Shown in pieces: positions 1 through 9,117 of a stretch of DNA of 64,000 nt; position 1 is the stretch's first letter, and each line of letters starts with the position of its first letter. Location: contig WNDS01000003.1 in NCBI GenBank assembly GCA_009912235.1, positions 310,001 to 374,000 on the forward strand, given 5' to 3'. The notes beneath the pieces were generated by a model, which was given only the letters and a program-made list of their open reading frames with translations, made no database searches and was not told where the DNA came from. Source of the stretch: Stenotrophomonas maltophilia (GTDB lineage Bacteria; Pseudomonadota; Gammaproteobacteria; Xanthomonadales; Xanthomonadaceae). Position numbers and translations under genes: made by a program.

Positions 1-1330
1 CTTCGTGCAGGACCCCTACCCCAGTACCTACCGCGCCCAGCCGGGTGCAGCGGTGCTGATCCACAACGCCACCGCGCTGACCGGCACCGGCCAGCGCCTG
101 GACAATGCCGACGTGCTGCTGCGCGATGGCCGCATCGAAGCGGTCGGCCCCGGTCTGCAGGCCAGCGCCGAGGTGCAGCGCATCGACGCGCAGGGCAAGT
201 GGATCACGCCCGGCCTGATCGATGTGCACTCGCACCTGGGCGTCTACCCCAGCCCCGGCGTGGGCGCGCACAGCGATGGCAACGAGATGACCGCCCCGGT
301 CACCGCCAACGTCTGGGCCGAGCACTCGGGCTGGCCGCAGGACCCCGGCTTCGCCGCCGCGCTGGCCGGTGGCGTGACCAGCATGCAGGTGCTGCCCGGC
401 TCGGCCAACCTGGTCGGTGGGCGCGGCGTGACGCTGAAGAACGTCCCGGCCACCACCTACCAGGCAATGAAGTTCCCCGGTGCGCCGTGGGGCCTGAAGA
501 TGGCCTGCGGCGAGAACCCCAAGCGTGTCTACGGCGGCGGCAAGGGCGTGGCTCCGGCCACCCGCATGGGCAACGTGGCCGGTTACCGCGCCGCGTTCAT
601 CGATGCCAGCAAATACATCGCCAAGAACAGCCCCAAGCCGGCCAAGCGCAAGGGCTGGTTCGGCAGCGACAAGGGCGACAGCGCCGGCGATGCCGGTGGC
701 AAGCGCGACCTCAAGCTGGACACGCTGGCCGGCGCGATCCAGGGCGATATCCGCGTGCACATCCACTGCTACCGCGCCGATGAAATGGCCACCATGCTCG
801 GCCTGGCCAAGGAATTCGGCTTCAAGATCGCCGCCTTCCACCATGACGTGGAAGCCTACAAGCTGGCCGACCGGCTGGCCGCCGAAGGCGTGTGCGGCGC
901 GCTGTGGGCCGACTGGTGGGGCTTCAAAATGGAAGCCTTCGACGGCATCCCGGAAAACATTGCACTGGTGGACCGCCCGGCCAACAGCTGCGCCATCGTG
1001 CATTCGGATTCGCCCGAGGGCATCCAGCGCCTGAACCAGGAAGCGGCCAAGGTGATGGCAGCGGCACCCCGTGCGCAGATGCCGCTGATCACCCCTGAGC
1101 ATGCCATCACCTGGATGACCGCCAACGCTGCCCGATCGCTGGGCATCGAAGGCCAGACCGGCACCCTGGAGGCCGGCAAGATGGCCGACGTGGTGGTGTG
1201 GAACGGCAACCCCTTCAGTTCCTATGCGCAGGCCGAACAGGTGTTCATCGACGGCCGCATGTACTATGACCGCAACCGGCCGGCGGCCACGCCGCGCTCC
1301 GATTTCCAGCTTGGCCAGGAGGTACTGTGA
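1..1330 (+). CDS. Amidohydrolase, 5'-truncated by the window edge
   Basis: Metal-dependent amidohydrolase (imidazolonepropionase/dihydroorotase-like superfamily), probably a secreted or periplasmic hydrolase; the substrate cannot be read from sequence. The reading frame is open to the first base, and the first in-frame start-like codon (GTG at 5) sits inside the protein, so the N-terminus with any signal peptide lies outside the window. Visible features: a small beta domain around 'AVLIHNATALTG', the metal motif HSH in 'IDVHSHLG' (about residue 75 of the visible part), further likely ligands in 'VHIHCYRADEM', 'AAFHHDVE' and the Asp of 'IVHSDSPEG', and the typical C-terminal 'GTLEAGKMADVVVW' return strand. 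The stop codon overlaps the start of the next gene (TGATG), so the two are translationally coupled. Confidence 0.88.
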   Translation, partial: FVQDPYPSTYRAQPGAAVLIHNATALTGTGQRLDNADVLLRDGRIEAVGPGLQASAEVQRIDAQGKWITPGLIDVHSHLGVYPSPGVGAHSDGNEMTAPVTANVWAEHSGWPQDPGFAAALAGGVTSMQVLPGSANLVGGRGVTLKNVPATTYQAMKFPGAPWGLKMACGENPKRVYGGGKGVAPATRMGNVAGYRAAFIDASKYIAKNSPKPAKRKGWFGSDKGDSAGDAGGKRDLKLDTLAGAIQGDIRVHIHCYRADEMATMLGLAKEFGFKIAAFHHDVEAYKLADRLAAEGVCGALWADWWGFKMEAFDGIPENIALVDRPANSCAIVHSDSPEGIQRLNQEAAKVMAAAPRAQMPLITPEHAITWMTANAARSLGIEGQTGTLEAGKMADVVVWNGNPFSSYAQAEQVFIDGRMYYDRNRPAATPRSDFQLGQEVL

Positions 1331-2604
1331 TGGGTGCGCTCAAGGGTCTCTACCGCGCCGTGCCCCGCGCATCGGCGCTGCTGCTGGCGCTGCTGCTGGC
1401 GCTGCTGGCCACGCCCGCCTTCGCCCAGGACCTGCTGGTGCGCAACGCCACCGTGCACACCGCCAGCGCGCGCGGCAGCCTGCCCAACAGCGATGTGCTG
1501 GTACAGGGCGGCATCATCCGTGCGCTGGGCAGCGGACTGTCCGCACCGGCCGGCGTGCGCGTGGTGGAAGCCAATGGCCGCCCGCTGACGCCAGCGCTGT
1601 TTGCCGGCATCACCGAGATCGGCGTGGAGGAAGTGAGCGGTGAATCCAGCACGGTGGACAGCACGCTGAAGCTGGGCGAGCAGCCGCTGCGGCCGGAATT
1701 CGACGTGACCCTGGCCTACAACCCGGCCTCGGTGCTGTTGCCGGTCACCCGCCTGGAGGGCTTCGGCTTCACGGTGCTGGGCGCCACCACCGGCGGCGGC
1801 TTCGTGGCCGGCCAGGGCGGCGTGCCGCGGCTGGATGGCAGCGCCGACCCGATCGGCCCGCATGCGCTGTTCCTGCGCCTGGGCTTGGCGGCGGCCGAAC
1901 TGACCGGGCAATCGCGCGCCGCACAGTGGATGCTGCTGCAGCAGATGGTGGACGAGGCCCGCGGCCGGGTGGCCGCCGATTCACCGCATACCCTGCTGAC
2001 CCCGGCCGGGCGCCGCACGCTGGCCCAGTACCTGTCCGGCCAGGGCCGCATCATGGTGGCGGTGGACCGCGCCTCGGACATCCGCCAGCTGCTGCGCTGG
2101 GCCGCCCGTGAAAAGGTGCGCATCGCCATTGCCGGCGGTGCCGAAGCCTGGCAGCTGGCGCCGGAACTGGCGCGTGCACAGGTGCCGGTGTTCGTCGATG
2201 CGCTGGGCAACCTGCCGGAAACCTTCGACCAGATCGGTGCCACGCTCGAAAACGCCGCACGCCTGCAGCGCGCCGGCGTGCCGGTCAGCTTCGCCCAGCG
2301 CGGCGACAACTCGCACAACGCGCGCAAGATGCGCCAGCTGGCCGGCAACGCGGTGGCCAACGGCCTGCCCTGGGCCGATGGCCTGGCCGGGCTGACCCGG
2401 GTGCCGGCGCAGGTGCTGGGCGTGGGCGACCAGATCGACAGCATCGAAGTGGGCAAGCGCGCCGACCTGGTGCTGTGGGAAGGCGATCCGCTGGACGTGG
2501 CCCACTACGCCGAACAGGTCTGGCTGGATGGCCGCGCCCAGCCGATGCGCTCGCGCCAGACCGAACTGCGCGACCGCTACCTGCAACGCACCGCCACCCC
2601 GTGA
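1330..2604 (+). CDS. Amidohydrolase-like protein lacking the metal-binding residues (likely pseudoenzyme)
   Basis: About 424 residues starting with a clear signal peptide (Leu/Ala-rich core ending 'TPAFAQD'), so exported. The fold matches the amidohydrolase superfamily: N-terminal 'LLVRNATVHTASARG' strand and C-terminal 'DSIEVGKRADLVLWEGDP'. The catalytic positions are replaced: where the upstream partner has HSH, this one reads 'TPALFAGITEIG'; 'HCYRA' is replaced by 'VDRAS', 'FHHD' by 'IAGGA', and the HSDSP motif is absent. It is therefore unlikely to bind metal in the usual way. The ATG at 1330 overlaps the upstream stop (TGATG); a GTG one codon earlier is less likely. The tight coupling suggests it works as a structural or regulatory subunit with the active partner (inference). 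Confidence 0.85.
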   Translation: MGALKGLYRAVPRASALLLALLLALLATPAFAQDLLVRNATVHTASARGSLPNSDVLVQGGIIRALGSGLSAPAGVRVVEANGRPLTPALFAGITEIGVEEVSGESSTVDSTLKLGEQPLRPEFDVTLAYNPASVLLPVTRLEGFGFTVLGATTGGGFVAGQGGVPRLDGSADPIGPHALFLRLGLAAAELTGQSRAAQWMLLQQMVDEARGRVAADSPHTLLTPAGRRTLAQYLSGQGRIMVAVDRASDIRQLLRWAAREKVRIAIAGGAEAWQLAPELARAQVPVFVDALGNLPETFDQIGATLENAARLQRAGVPVSFAQRGDNSHNARKMRQLAGNAVANGLPWADGLAGLTRVPAQVLGVGDQIDSIEVGKRADLVLWEGDPLDVAHYAEQVWLDGRAQPMRSRQTELRDRYLQRTATP

Positions 2605-2629
2605 TTCCGTACCCCCGACAGGTCTGCCG

Positions 2630-3262
2630 ATGATGCCGCTGCACTGGTATTTCGATTTCGTTTCGCCCTACTCGTACCTGCACTGGCAGAAGCTGAAGCA
2701 GCTGCCGCAGTTTGCGCAGATCACGCCAGTGCCGATCGTGTTCGGGGCGGTCCTGCACCACCTGGGCAACCTGGGGCCGGCCGAGATTCCGGCCAAGCGC
2801 CGCTTCATCTACCGCCAGCTGCTGTGGACGGCGGCGCAGGACGGGGTGCCGCTGCAGTTTCCGCCGGGCCACCCGTTCAACCCGCTGGCCGCGCTACGCC
2901 TGTGCCTGGCCGCCGGCACCAGCGCCGCGGCGGTGGACGCCCTGTTCGACTGGATCTGGGGCCAGGGCCATGCTGGTGACAGTGCGCAGGCGCTGGAACC
3001 GGTGGCGGCGGCGCTGGGCATCACCGACGTGGCCGCCGCGATTGCCGATGCCGGCGTGAAGGAGCAGCTGCGGCGTAACACCGCAACGGCCATCGCCGCC
3101 GGCGTGTTCGGCGTGCCGACCCTGGCCATCGGCAGCGACCTGTTCTGGGGCAACGACGCGCACGGCCTGATGGCGGCCGTGCTGGACGACCCGGGGTTGC
3201 TGCTGCAGCCGGACTGGCAGGCGCTGGAAACGCTTCCGGCCGCGGTGCGCCGCAACCGCTGA
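2630..3262 (+). CDS. 2-hydroxychromene-2-carboxylate isomerase family protein (DsbA/GST-kappa fold)
   Basis: A 210-residue protein opening with 'MPLHWYFDFVSPYSYLHW', the signature of the HCCA isomerase/GST-kappa branch of the thioredoxin fold, where the Ser of 'SPYSY' takes the place of the redox Cys and glutathione is the cofactor. The C-terminal 'GVFGVPTLAIGSDLFWGND' is the cis-Pro and glutathione-binding segment of this family. Two adjacent ATGs (2630, 2633) are possible starts; the open frame extends further 5' but that part overlaps the preceding gene and looks non-coding. Members act in naphthalene-type aromatic degradation or as general glutathione-dependent isomerases; no aromatic pathway is nearby, so the physiological substrate is unknown. 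Confidence 0.85.
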   Translation: MMPLHWYFDFVSPYSYLHWQKLKQLPQFAQITPVPIVFGAVLHHLGNLGPAEIPAKRRFIYRQLLWTAAQDGVPLQFPPGHPFNPLAALRLCLAAGTSAAAVDALFDWIWGQGHAGDSAQALEPVAAALGITDVAAAIADAGVKEQLRRNTATAIAAGVFGVPTLAIGSDLFWGNDAHGLMAAVLDDPGLLLQPDWQALETLPAAVRRNR

Positions 3263-3353
3263 CCACCGGCTGACGCGTATACCTCGCGCGCGGGCTTCAG
3301 TTCTGCGATAGTTTTCACGTTTCCGACACTACTACCGGCCGGAGGGCCCGCAG

Positions 3354-4294
3354 ATGCGCATCGGAATCGTCGTCGACTCTGCCTGTGACCTGCCGCAGGA
3401 CTTCATCGAGCAGCACAGCATCGTGCTGCTGCCCATCACCGTACGCATCGGCGAGGCCGTGCTGGCCGACCACCGCGACGAACAGGCCACGCTGGGCTTC
3501 CTGCATTCCCATGTGGCCGAACACGGTGCCGAAGCGGAGACCATTCCGTTCACCGTGAACCAAATCCGCGACCTGTTCCTGCAGCGGCTGGTGATCGACT
3601 ACGACCACGTGTTCTGCATGACCATCACGCGCACGCGCAGTCCGATCCACGACAACGCGATGCAGGCCAGCTTCGCCATCCTCAACGACTACAAGCCGGT
3701 ACGCCAGGCGGCGGGCTACAACTCGCCCTTCGCGCTGCGCGTGCTGGACACCCAGAACCTGTTCGCCGCGCAGGCGGTAACCGCCGTGGAGGCTGTACGC
3801 CTGCGTGACAGCGGCGCCAGCGTGCAGCAGATCCGCGAGCGGCTGGAGGAACTGGCCGGCAACGTGCACGGCTACATGATCACCCGCGACCTGTACTACA
3901 TGCGTGCCCGCGCCCGCCACAAGGGTGACCGCAGCGTGGGCCTGCTCAGCGCCGCGCTGGGCAGCGCGCTGGACATCAAGCCGGTGCTGCATGGCTACCG
4001 TGGCGAGACCGGGCCGGTGGCCAAGATCAAGGGCTTCGACAACGCCGTGCAGAAGCTGTTCGGGGTGGTCGGCCAGCGCGTGCGTGCCGGGCTGATGACC
4101 CCACGGTGTGCATCAGCTACGGCGGCGAACTGGACGAGCTGCGCATGCTGCCCGGTTATGCCCAGCTGAAGGAAACCTGCGCCACGCATGGGGTGACGCT
4201 GTACGAGTCGGTGATGAGCCTGACCGGCATGGTCAACGTGGGCAAGGGCGCGGTAACGGTGGGCTTCGCCGACGGGCCGCACCGCTTCGAGTAA
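3354..4294 (+). pseudogene. degV: DegV family fatty-acid-binding protein, frameshifted near its 3' end
   Basis: DegV-family proteins bind long-chain fatty acids and present them to the fatty acid kinase system. The first 248 or so residues read cleanly from ATG 3354 (GGAGG at 3341-3345) with the N-terminal 'GIVVDSACDLP' motif. The frame is lost at a CCCC run (4099-4102), and the rest ('VCISYGGELDELRML...GADG'-type C-terminus, from 4106) continues in another frame to the stop at 4294. Adding one C restores a 313-residue protein of normal length ('LMTPTVCISYGGE'). Either a real -1 mutation or a homopolymer sequencing error. The central segment 'MTITRTRSPIHDNA' departs from the usual Ser/Thr-rich lipid-contact loop. 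Confidence 0.85.
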
Positions 4295-4381
4295 CCGGCC
4301 AGTGCGCGCGGCTGGCGCGGTGGCGTACACAAGCATTCCACCGCGCATCTGCCAGCCTTGCCGCACCCAATGGAGAAGCCC

Positions 4382-4717
4382 ATGTCGCAGTACCACATCA
4401 GCCTGCCCGATCCCGCCAAGGCCCGCGGCAACGATCCCGACCTGTCCTTCCGCTCGCAGGGCGTCGCCGGGTTCGCCGAAGAACTGCAGGACGCCCTGCG
4501 CGGCACCGGCCTGTTCGAGCGCTGGCGCGCCAAGCAGCCCGACCCGGACGCCGTGGAGCCGCAATGGGGCGTTACCGACCCGTCAGCCACCGTCACCGGC
4601 GAACAGAAGGACCTGCGCATCAACCTGGTGGCCACCACCACCCTGGACAGTGACGTGTTCAAGCAGCGCCTGCGCCTGCTGGCCGGCCACCACTGGGAAC
4701 TGCGCGACGTGCGTTGA
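4382..4717 (+). CDS. Conserved hypothetical protein, 111 residues
   Basis: A small soluble protein without signal peptide or membrane segment, 'MSQYHISLPDPAKARGN' to 'WELRDVR'. The start at 4382 is preceded by a GGAGAAG motif only five bases upstream; an in-frame ATG at 4370 is the alternative. Codon use (strong GC third-position bias) supports coding. I recognise no domain. It contains a helix-like 'GFAEELQDALRGTGLFERWRAKQ' segment (shortened motif: FAEELQDALRG) and a C-terminal 'RLRLLAGHHWELRD' that suggests a compact alpha/beta domain. It follows degV in the same direction with an 87-base gap and is followed by repeat palindromes, so it probably ends a transcription unit. Confidence 0.65.
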   Translation: MSQYHISLPDPAKARGNDPDLSFRSQGVAGFAEELQDALRGTGLFERWRAKQPDPDAVEPQWGVTDPSATVTGEQKDLRINLVATTTLDSDVFKQRLRLLAGHHWELRDVR

Positions 4718-4758
4718 GGCACAGCGCGGGGCCCTGGTCTGGTGCCTGCTCTGGTGGG

Positions 4759-4869
4759 TGCCAACCTTGGTTGGCAGGTTTTGAAGTGCTGCCGGCCAAC
4801 GGCCGGCACTACCCCTTGCCGATAGCCAGCCTTATCTACCGCTCTGGTGGGTGCCAACCTTGGTTGGCA
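4759..4869. repeat. Cluster of three SMAG/REP-type palindromes
   Basis: Three imperfectly conserved inverted repeats lie in the gap between two genes: TGCCAACC-TT-GGTTGGCA at 4759-4776 and again at 4852-4869 (both preceded by GGTGGG), and TGCCGGCC-AAC-GGCCGGCA at 4790-4808 in the opposite orientation (reverse-complement GTAG tail). This layout matches the dispersed GTAG-bearing palindromes (SMAG elements) of Stenotrophomonas. They would fold as hairpins in RNA and may act as mRNA 3'-end stabilisers. Confidence 0.8.
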
Positions 4870-4901
4870 CATCGGAAAAAACCGGCCCGCGCGGCCGCTG
4901 C

Positions 4902-6320
4902 CTACCAGCCACCGCCCAGCGCGCGGTACAGCTCCACGCGGGCGATGGCGGCGGTAGCCTGGCTGTTGGCCAGCGCGGCCTGGTTGTCCAGCGCGATGCG
5001 CTGGGTGCTCAGCACATCCAGCATGTCCACCACGCCGGCCTGGTACTGGCGCCGTGCGCCGCCCAACGCGGTATCACTTTCCTGCACGGCCACCTGCAGC
5101 TGCTCGGTGCGCTGCTGTTCGGCGGCATAGCCATCAATGGCGTCGTCCACTTCATGCCAGGCCTGCAGCACGGTGCGGCGGAACTGCAGCGCGGCCTGTT
5201 GCTGCTGCAGCCGGCTCAGCGCCAGGTTGGCCTTCAGCCGCCCGCCCTGGAAGATCGGCAGGCTGATCGACGGGCCAACGCTTAAGCGGTGCGCGTTCCA
5301 GCCATCCAGTGCATCCAGCTGCTGGGCCTGGAAACCGATATCGCCATTGAGCGTGATGCGCGGTAGGAAGCTGGCCTGGGCCACGCCAATGCCGGCGGTG
5401 GCTGCATGCAGCGCCGCCTCGGCACGGCGGATGTCCGGCCGCCGTTCGGCCAGTTCGCTGGGCAGGCCCACGGCGACCGCCGGCAGCGCGGGCCAATCCG
5501 TGCGCGCGCCCTGCAGCGCCGCATCCAGTGCCTGCGGCGGCTGTGCGAGCAGGAAGGCCAGTGCGTTGCGCAACTGCGCCTGGCGGTGGGCCAGCGGTGC
5601 GACGCGTGCCTGCAGCGCGGCCGCCTGTGCCGCGGCGCTGGACACCTGCAGCGTGCTGGCCACACCTTGCCGTTGGCGTGCTTCGGTCAGGTGCTGGATA
5701 TCACGGGCGATGGCCATGTTGTCCTCGGTGATCGCCAGCAGCTGGTGGGCGGGGCGCAGCTGCAGGTAGGTGCGCGCGGTATCGGCCAGCAGCGCGATGC
5801 GCACCGCATGGGCGTCCTCCTCGGCCATCTGCACGCGCGTGTCGGCCGCTTCCACCTGGCGGCGCACCCGGCCCCACAGGTCCAGTTCCCAGCTCAGCCC
5901 GATGCCGGCCTGGAACAGCCCGAAGTCGTCACGGCCACCGTTGCCGGAGGGATCGCTCAGCCCCACTTCGCTGTTGCGCGCACGCACGCCACTAGCGCTG
6001 GCAGAAACCGACGGCAGGCGGTCGGCAGCGCTGATGCCACGTGCCACGCGGCTTTGCTGCACGCGGTTGGCGGCCAGCTGCAGGTCCAGGTTGGCCTGCA
6101 GCGCCTGCTGCGCCAGCTGGCCCAGCAACGGGTCATCGAAGCCGGCCCACCATGCCGCGTCACTGTCGATGGACGCCGTGGTCACCGCCGCGCCCTGCCA
6201 CTGCCCGGGCAACATCGCCGGCGGTTTCACGAAGTCCGGCCCCAGCGCGCAGGCGGCCAGCGCGGTGCACAGGGCCGCCGTGGCCGCGCACCGAAGGCGG
6301 CGGATGAGAGCGGGGTTCAT
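4902..6320 (-). CDS. Outer-membrane efflux lipoprotein (OprM/NodT family)
   Basis: Outer-membrane channel of a tripartite drug efflux system, 472 residues, the usual family size. The N-terminus is a lipoprotein signal with lipobox 'LAAC' followed by 'ALGPDFVKPP', typical of NodT/OprM proteins ('CxxGPDYxxP'). Two TolC-like repeats are visible through helical Gln/Ala-rich segments such as 'LAQQALQANLDLQLAANRV' and the C-terminal 'QYQAGVVDMLDVLSTQR', and 'LPSELAERRPDIRRAE' is the strongly conserved family motif. Its start overlaps the stop of the upstream membrane-fusion gene by 4 bases (ATGA), so it is the last gene of a three-gene efflux operon (MFS pump, fusion protein, channel). The substrate is not predictable; such systems export aromatic or amphiphilic compounds. 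Confidence 0.93.
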   Translation of the reverse strand: MNPALIRRLRCAATAALCTALAACALGPDFVKPPAMLPGQWQGAAVTTASIDSDAAWWAGFDDPLLGQLAQQALQANLDLQLAANRVQQSRVARGISAADRLPSVSASASGVRARNSEVGLSDPSGNGGRDDFGLFQAGIGLSWELDLWGRVRRQVEAADTRVQMAEEDAHAVRIALLADTARTYLQLRPAHQLLAITEDNMAIARDIQHLTEARQRQGVASTLQVSSAAAQAAALQARVAPLAHRQAQLRNALAFLLAQPPQALDAALQGARTDWPALPAVAVGLPSELAERRPDIRRAEAALHAATAGIGVAQASFLPRITLNGDIGFQAQQLDALDGWNAHRLSVGPSISLPIFQGGRLKANLALSRLQQQQAALQFRRTVLQAWHEVDDAIDGYAAEQQRTEQLQVAVQESDTALGGARRQYQAGVVDMLDVLSTQRIALDNQAALANSQATAAIARVELYRALGGGW

Positions 6321-7372
6321 GCGCCCTCCCCACGCGCGCGGCCGGCCGTGCTGTCCAGGTCCACCCGCGCTTCCACCGACATGCCCGCGCGCAGCCGCTG
6401 CAGCAGCGGCTGGCCCGGCTCCAGCACGATCTTCACCGGAATGCGCTGCACCACCTTGGTGAAGTTGCCGGTGGCGTTTTCCGGTGCGATCGCCGCGAAG
6501 GTCACACCGGTGGCCGGGGCGATGCTGTCGATATGGCCACGCAGCGGTGTACCGGGGAACATGTCCACATCCAGCGCCACGTGCTGGCCGGGCTGCATGC
6601 GGGTCAGCTGGGATTCCTGGAAGTTGGCCACCACGAAGGCCTGCTGCAGCGGCACCACGGCGGCCACCGGCGTGCCCGGGGTTAGGTAGGCCCCCACGCG
6701 CACCGCACGGCGCCCGACCACCCCGGCGATGGGCGCACGCAGCACGGTGTGCGAAAGATCCAGCTCGGCGCGGGCCAGCGCGGCCTCGGCCCGCTGCACG
6801 GCCGCTGCTGCGGCCTGCACGCCTGCGCTGAGGATGTCGGTGCGCTGACGCGCCGTGGACAACGCCGCGCGGCCCTGCTGCAGGTGGGCGTTGGCCACGG
6901 CCTGCTTCGACTGCGCCTGCTGCGCGTTCTGCACCGTGCCGGCACCGTCGCGCGCCAGGGCGCGGTAGCGCTGCTGGTCGGCGCTGGCCAGGGTCAGCTC
7001 CGAACGGCTCACATCCAGCGTGGCCTGCGCCTGCTCGATCAGCGAGCCCTGCTGGGCCAGCGCCGCCTGCGCGTTGGCCTGCTGCGCGCGGGCGTTGGCC
7101 AGGTCGGCGCGGGCGGCCAGCACCGCAACCTGGTAGTCGCGGTCATCGATGCGGGCCAGCACGTCGCCGGCCTTCACCGGCTGGTTGTCGTCCACCGCGA
7201 CCTCACTGACGAAGCCGGCCACCTTCGGCGCGACCACGGTGAAATCGGTGATGACATAGGCATTGTTGGTGCGCTGGTAGCGGCCCTCGCGCAGCAGCAG
7301 CCAGCCGCCAACGGCCAGCGCCAGCACGCCCAGCGCCAGGCCGGCATGCAGGGTCTTGCGGGAAATGTTCAT
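6317..7372 (-). CDS. HlyD/EmrA-type membrane fusion protein
   Basis: Periplasmic adaptor linking the MFS pump to the outer-membrane channel. 351 residues: a short cytoplasmic N-terminus, one membrane anchor (about residues 8-28, 'LALGVLALAVGGWLLL'), a biotinyl-lipoyl half domain ('TVVAPKVAGFVSEVAVDDNQPVKAGDVLARID'-type, motif VKAGDVL), an Ala/Gln-rich coiled-coil hairpin (about residues 80-190), the second lipoyl half ('VLRAPIAGVVGRRAVRVG') and a beta-barrel domain. The start chosen (7372) gives the standard short EmrA N-terminus; an in-frame ATG 39 bases upstream lies near the end of the previous gene. 25 bases separate it from the MFS stop. Confidence 0.93.
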   Translation of the reverse strand: MNISRKTLHAGLALGVLALAVGGWLLLREGRYQRTNNAYVITDFTVVAPKVAGFVSEVAVDDNQPVKAGDVLARIDDRDYQVAVLAARADLANARAQQANAQAALAQQGSLIEQAQATLDVSRSELTLASADQQRYRALARDGAGTVQNAQQAQSKQAVANAHLQQGRAALSTARQRTDILSAGVQAAAAAVQRAEAALARAELDLSHTVLRAPIAGVVGRRAVRVGAYLTPGTPVAAVVPLQQAFVVANFQESQLTRMQPGQHVALDVDMFPGTPLRGHIDSIAPATGVTFAAIAPENATGNFTKVVQRIPVKIVLEPGQPLLQRLRAGMSVEARVDLDSTAGRARGEGA

Positions 7373-7397
7373 GGGGGTGTCCTCTGCGAAAGCGGAA

Positions 7398-8909
7398 TCA
7401 GGCCACGGCACGTGGCGGATGGACGCGGGTGGCCCAGCCCACCAGCGGCACCAGCACCAGCGCGATCAGCGCCAGCAGCCAGTACAGGTCGGCCGAGGCC
7501 AGCGCCTGCACCTGTGCATGCAGGCGTGCAGGCAGTACGGCACCGGCGCTCAACCAGGGCTGGTTGCCCAGGTGGTCCACCAGCACGGTGGAATGGAAGT
7601 GGCGGCGCGACTGCGCCACGGCGTCCAGCACGCCGCCGGCGAACACCGCCGAAAAGCCTTTCACCGTGTTGAACCAGGCCGAGGCATACGGCCCGTCCTG
7701 CGGCGCCAGCCCGGTGGTGGACAGCAGCAGCAGCGGCAGCACCGCCATTGGCTGGCCAACCACCTGCAGCAGCTGCACCCACAGGAAGCTGTCGCGGTTC
7801 CACTGCGTGTCCAGCTGCGCGCCGATGAAGCAGGCCAGCGTCAGCAGCAGGCCCAGCGCCTGCACCCAGCGGCAGTCCACCGCACGCTGGTTCATCAGCG
7901 TGGCCGCCAGCGGCAGCACGATCACCTGCGGCAGCGCCGCCCACAGCAGCATCGGCGCGGTCTGCAGCGGCCGGTAGCCCTGCACGCCGGCCAGGTAGCC
8001 GCTGGGAATGGAGATGACCCCCAGCAGCACGAACAGCGCGCCGATGGCGGTCACCAGCGCATAGCTGAGGTTGCGCGAGGCCAGCAGCTGCGGCCGGAAG
8101 AACGGCAGCGGGTGGAACCATTCGTTGATGAAGAACAGCACCAGCAGGCCCCCGCCCCCGCCCAGCAGCACGGTCACCAGCGGCGAATCGAACCAGTTCA
8201 GGCGCGGGCCCTGCACCAGCCCCAGCACCAGCATCACCAGCGCGGGAAAGCCCAGCGCCAGGCCGACACCGTTGAACTGGGCAAAGCGCTCCAGCCGCAG
8301 CGGGTCCTGCGGCAGGCCCCAGCCGACCATCGCCATGCCCAGCAGGCACAGCGGCACGATCTGCCAGAACGCCCACTGCCAGCCGGCATGTTCCACCCAC
8401 AGCGCCGCCAGCGGCGTGCCCATGCTGGGGCCGAAGGTGGCGGTCAGCGCATAGCCGGCAAGGCCATACAGCTTCACCCCCGGTGGCAGGAAGCGCAGGG
8501 CCACGCTCATCAGCAGCGGCGGCAGCGCACCGCCGGCCAGGCCCTGCAGCGCGCGCAGCACCAGGAAGCTGGGCAGGTTCGGCGCCAGCGGGCACAGCAC
8601 GCCCAGCAGCATGAACGCACCGATCATCACCAGCGCGAAACGGCGCAGGCTGAAGGTCACCGCACACCACGGCGCGAAGTCCATCGCGCTGACCGACATG
8701 GCGCTGTAGACACCGACGATCCAGCTGCCATCGTCCACGCTGAAGCCCATCGCGCCGCGGATGTTGGCCAGGGCCACCTTGGTGATGTTCTCGTTGAAGC
8801 CGGACACCAGCACCACCAGCAGCACGCCGCACAGGCCGACCACGATGCGGTGGTCGAAGGCGGTGGCTGCCGGGGCGGCGGGGGCCCGGGCCAGGGCCGG
8901 CGCGCTCAT
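7398..8909 (-). CDS. MFS multidrug transporter, DHA2 (EmrB-like) family
   Basis: Proton-driven inner-membrane exporter of about 503 residues, in keeping with the 14-helix DHA2 family. The first helix begins at 'IVVGLCGVLLVVLVSGFNENI'; the loop 'GSWIVGVYSAM' and motif C-like 'GLAGYALTATFGPSMGTPLA' (helix 5) are visible. The start at 8909 ('MSAPALAR') is preferred to a Met 29 codons upstream because the extra part is Arg/Pro-rich shadow sequence. It heads the pump-adaptor-channel operon read leftwards. A LysR-type regulator gene lies immediately upstream in the same direction, separated by 208 bases that contain a SMAG palindrome. Confidence 0.93.
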   Translation of the reverse strand: MSAPALARAPAAPAATAFDHRIVVGLCGVLLVVLVSGFNENITKVALANIRGAMGFSVDDGSWIVGVYSAMSVSAMDFAPWCAVTFSLRRFALVMIGAFMLLGVLCPLAPNLPSFLVLRALQGLAGGALPPLLMSVALRFLPPGVKLYGLAGYALTATFGPSMGTPLAALWVEHAGWQWAFWQIVPLCLLGMAMVGWGLPQDPLRLERFAQFNGVGLALGFPALVMLVLGLVQGPRLNWFDSPLVTVLLGGGGGLLVLFFINEWFHPLPFFRPQLLASRNLSYALVTAIGALFVLLGVISIPSGYLAGVQGYRPLQTAPMLLWAALPQVIVLPLAATLMNQRAVDCRWVQALGLLLTLACFIGAQLDTQWNRDSFLWVQLLQVVGQPMAVLPLLLLSTTGLAPQDGPYASAWFNTVKGFSAVFAGGVLDAVAQSRRHFHSTVLVDHLGNQPWLSAGAVLPARLHAQVQALASADLYWLLALIALVLVPLVGWATRVHPPRAVA

Positions 8910-9080
8910 CGGGGCCGGCCGATCCGTGCAGCGCACGGCAGGTGAAGCGACATGGCGTGCGCTCCGCGTAGGCGGGGAGCGCAGTCTAGGCAGCACGACC
9001 GCTGCGACAAATGGCGTGGATGCGATGCCAGCCGTGCGCCAGACGCACGGGCTCTGGTGCCGGGGCTGATTTCATGTGGG

Positions 9081-9099
9081 TGCCGACCGTTGGTCGGCA
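9081..9099. repeat. SMAG-type palindrome
   Basis: TGCCGACC-GTT-GGTCGGCA, preceded by GTGGG, lies between the LysR gene stop and the efflux operon. It may attenuate read-through from the regulator into the pump genes (inference). Confidence 0.7.
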
Positions 9100-9117
9100 C
9101 GCCCTTCGGGCTAGGCT

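Noticed and set aside
7356..8945. 529-codon + strand open frame opposite the MFS transporter
   Set aside because: Gln/Arg/His-rich antisense shadow of a membrane-protein gene.
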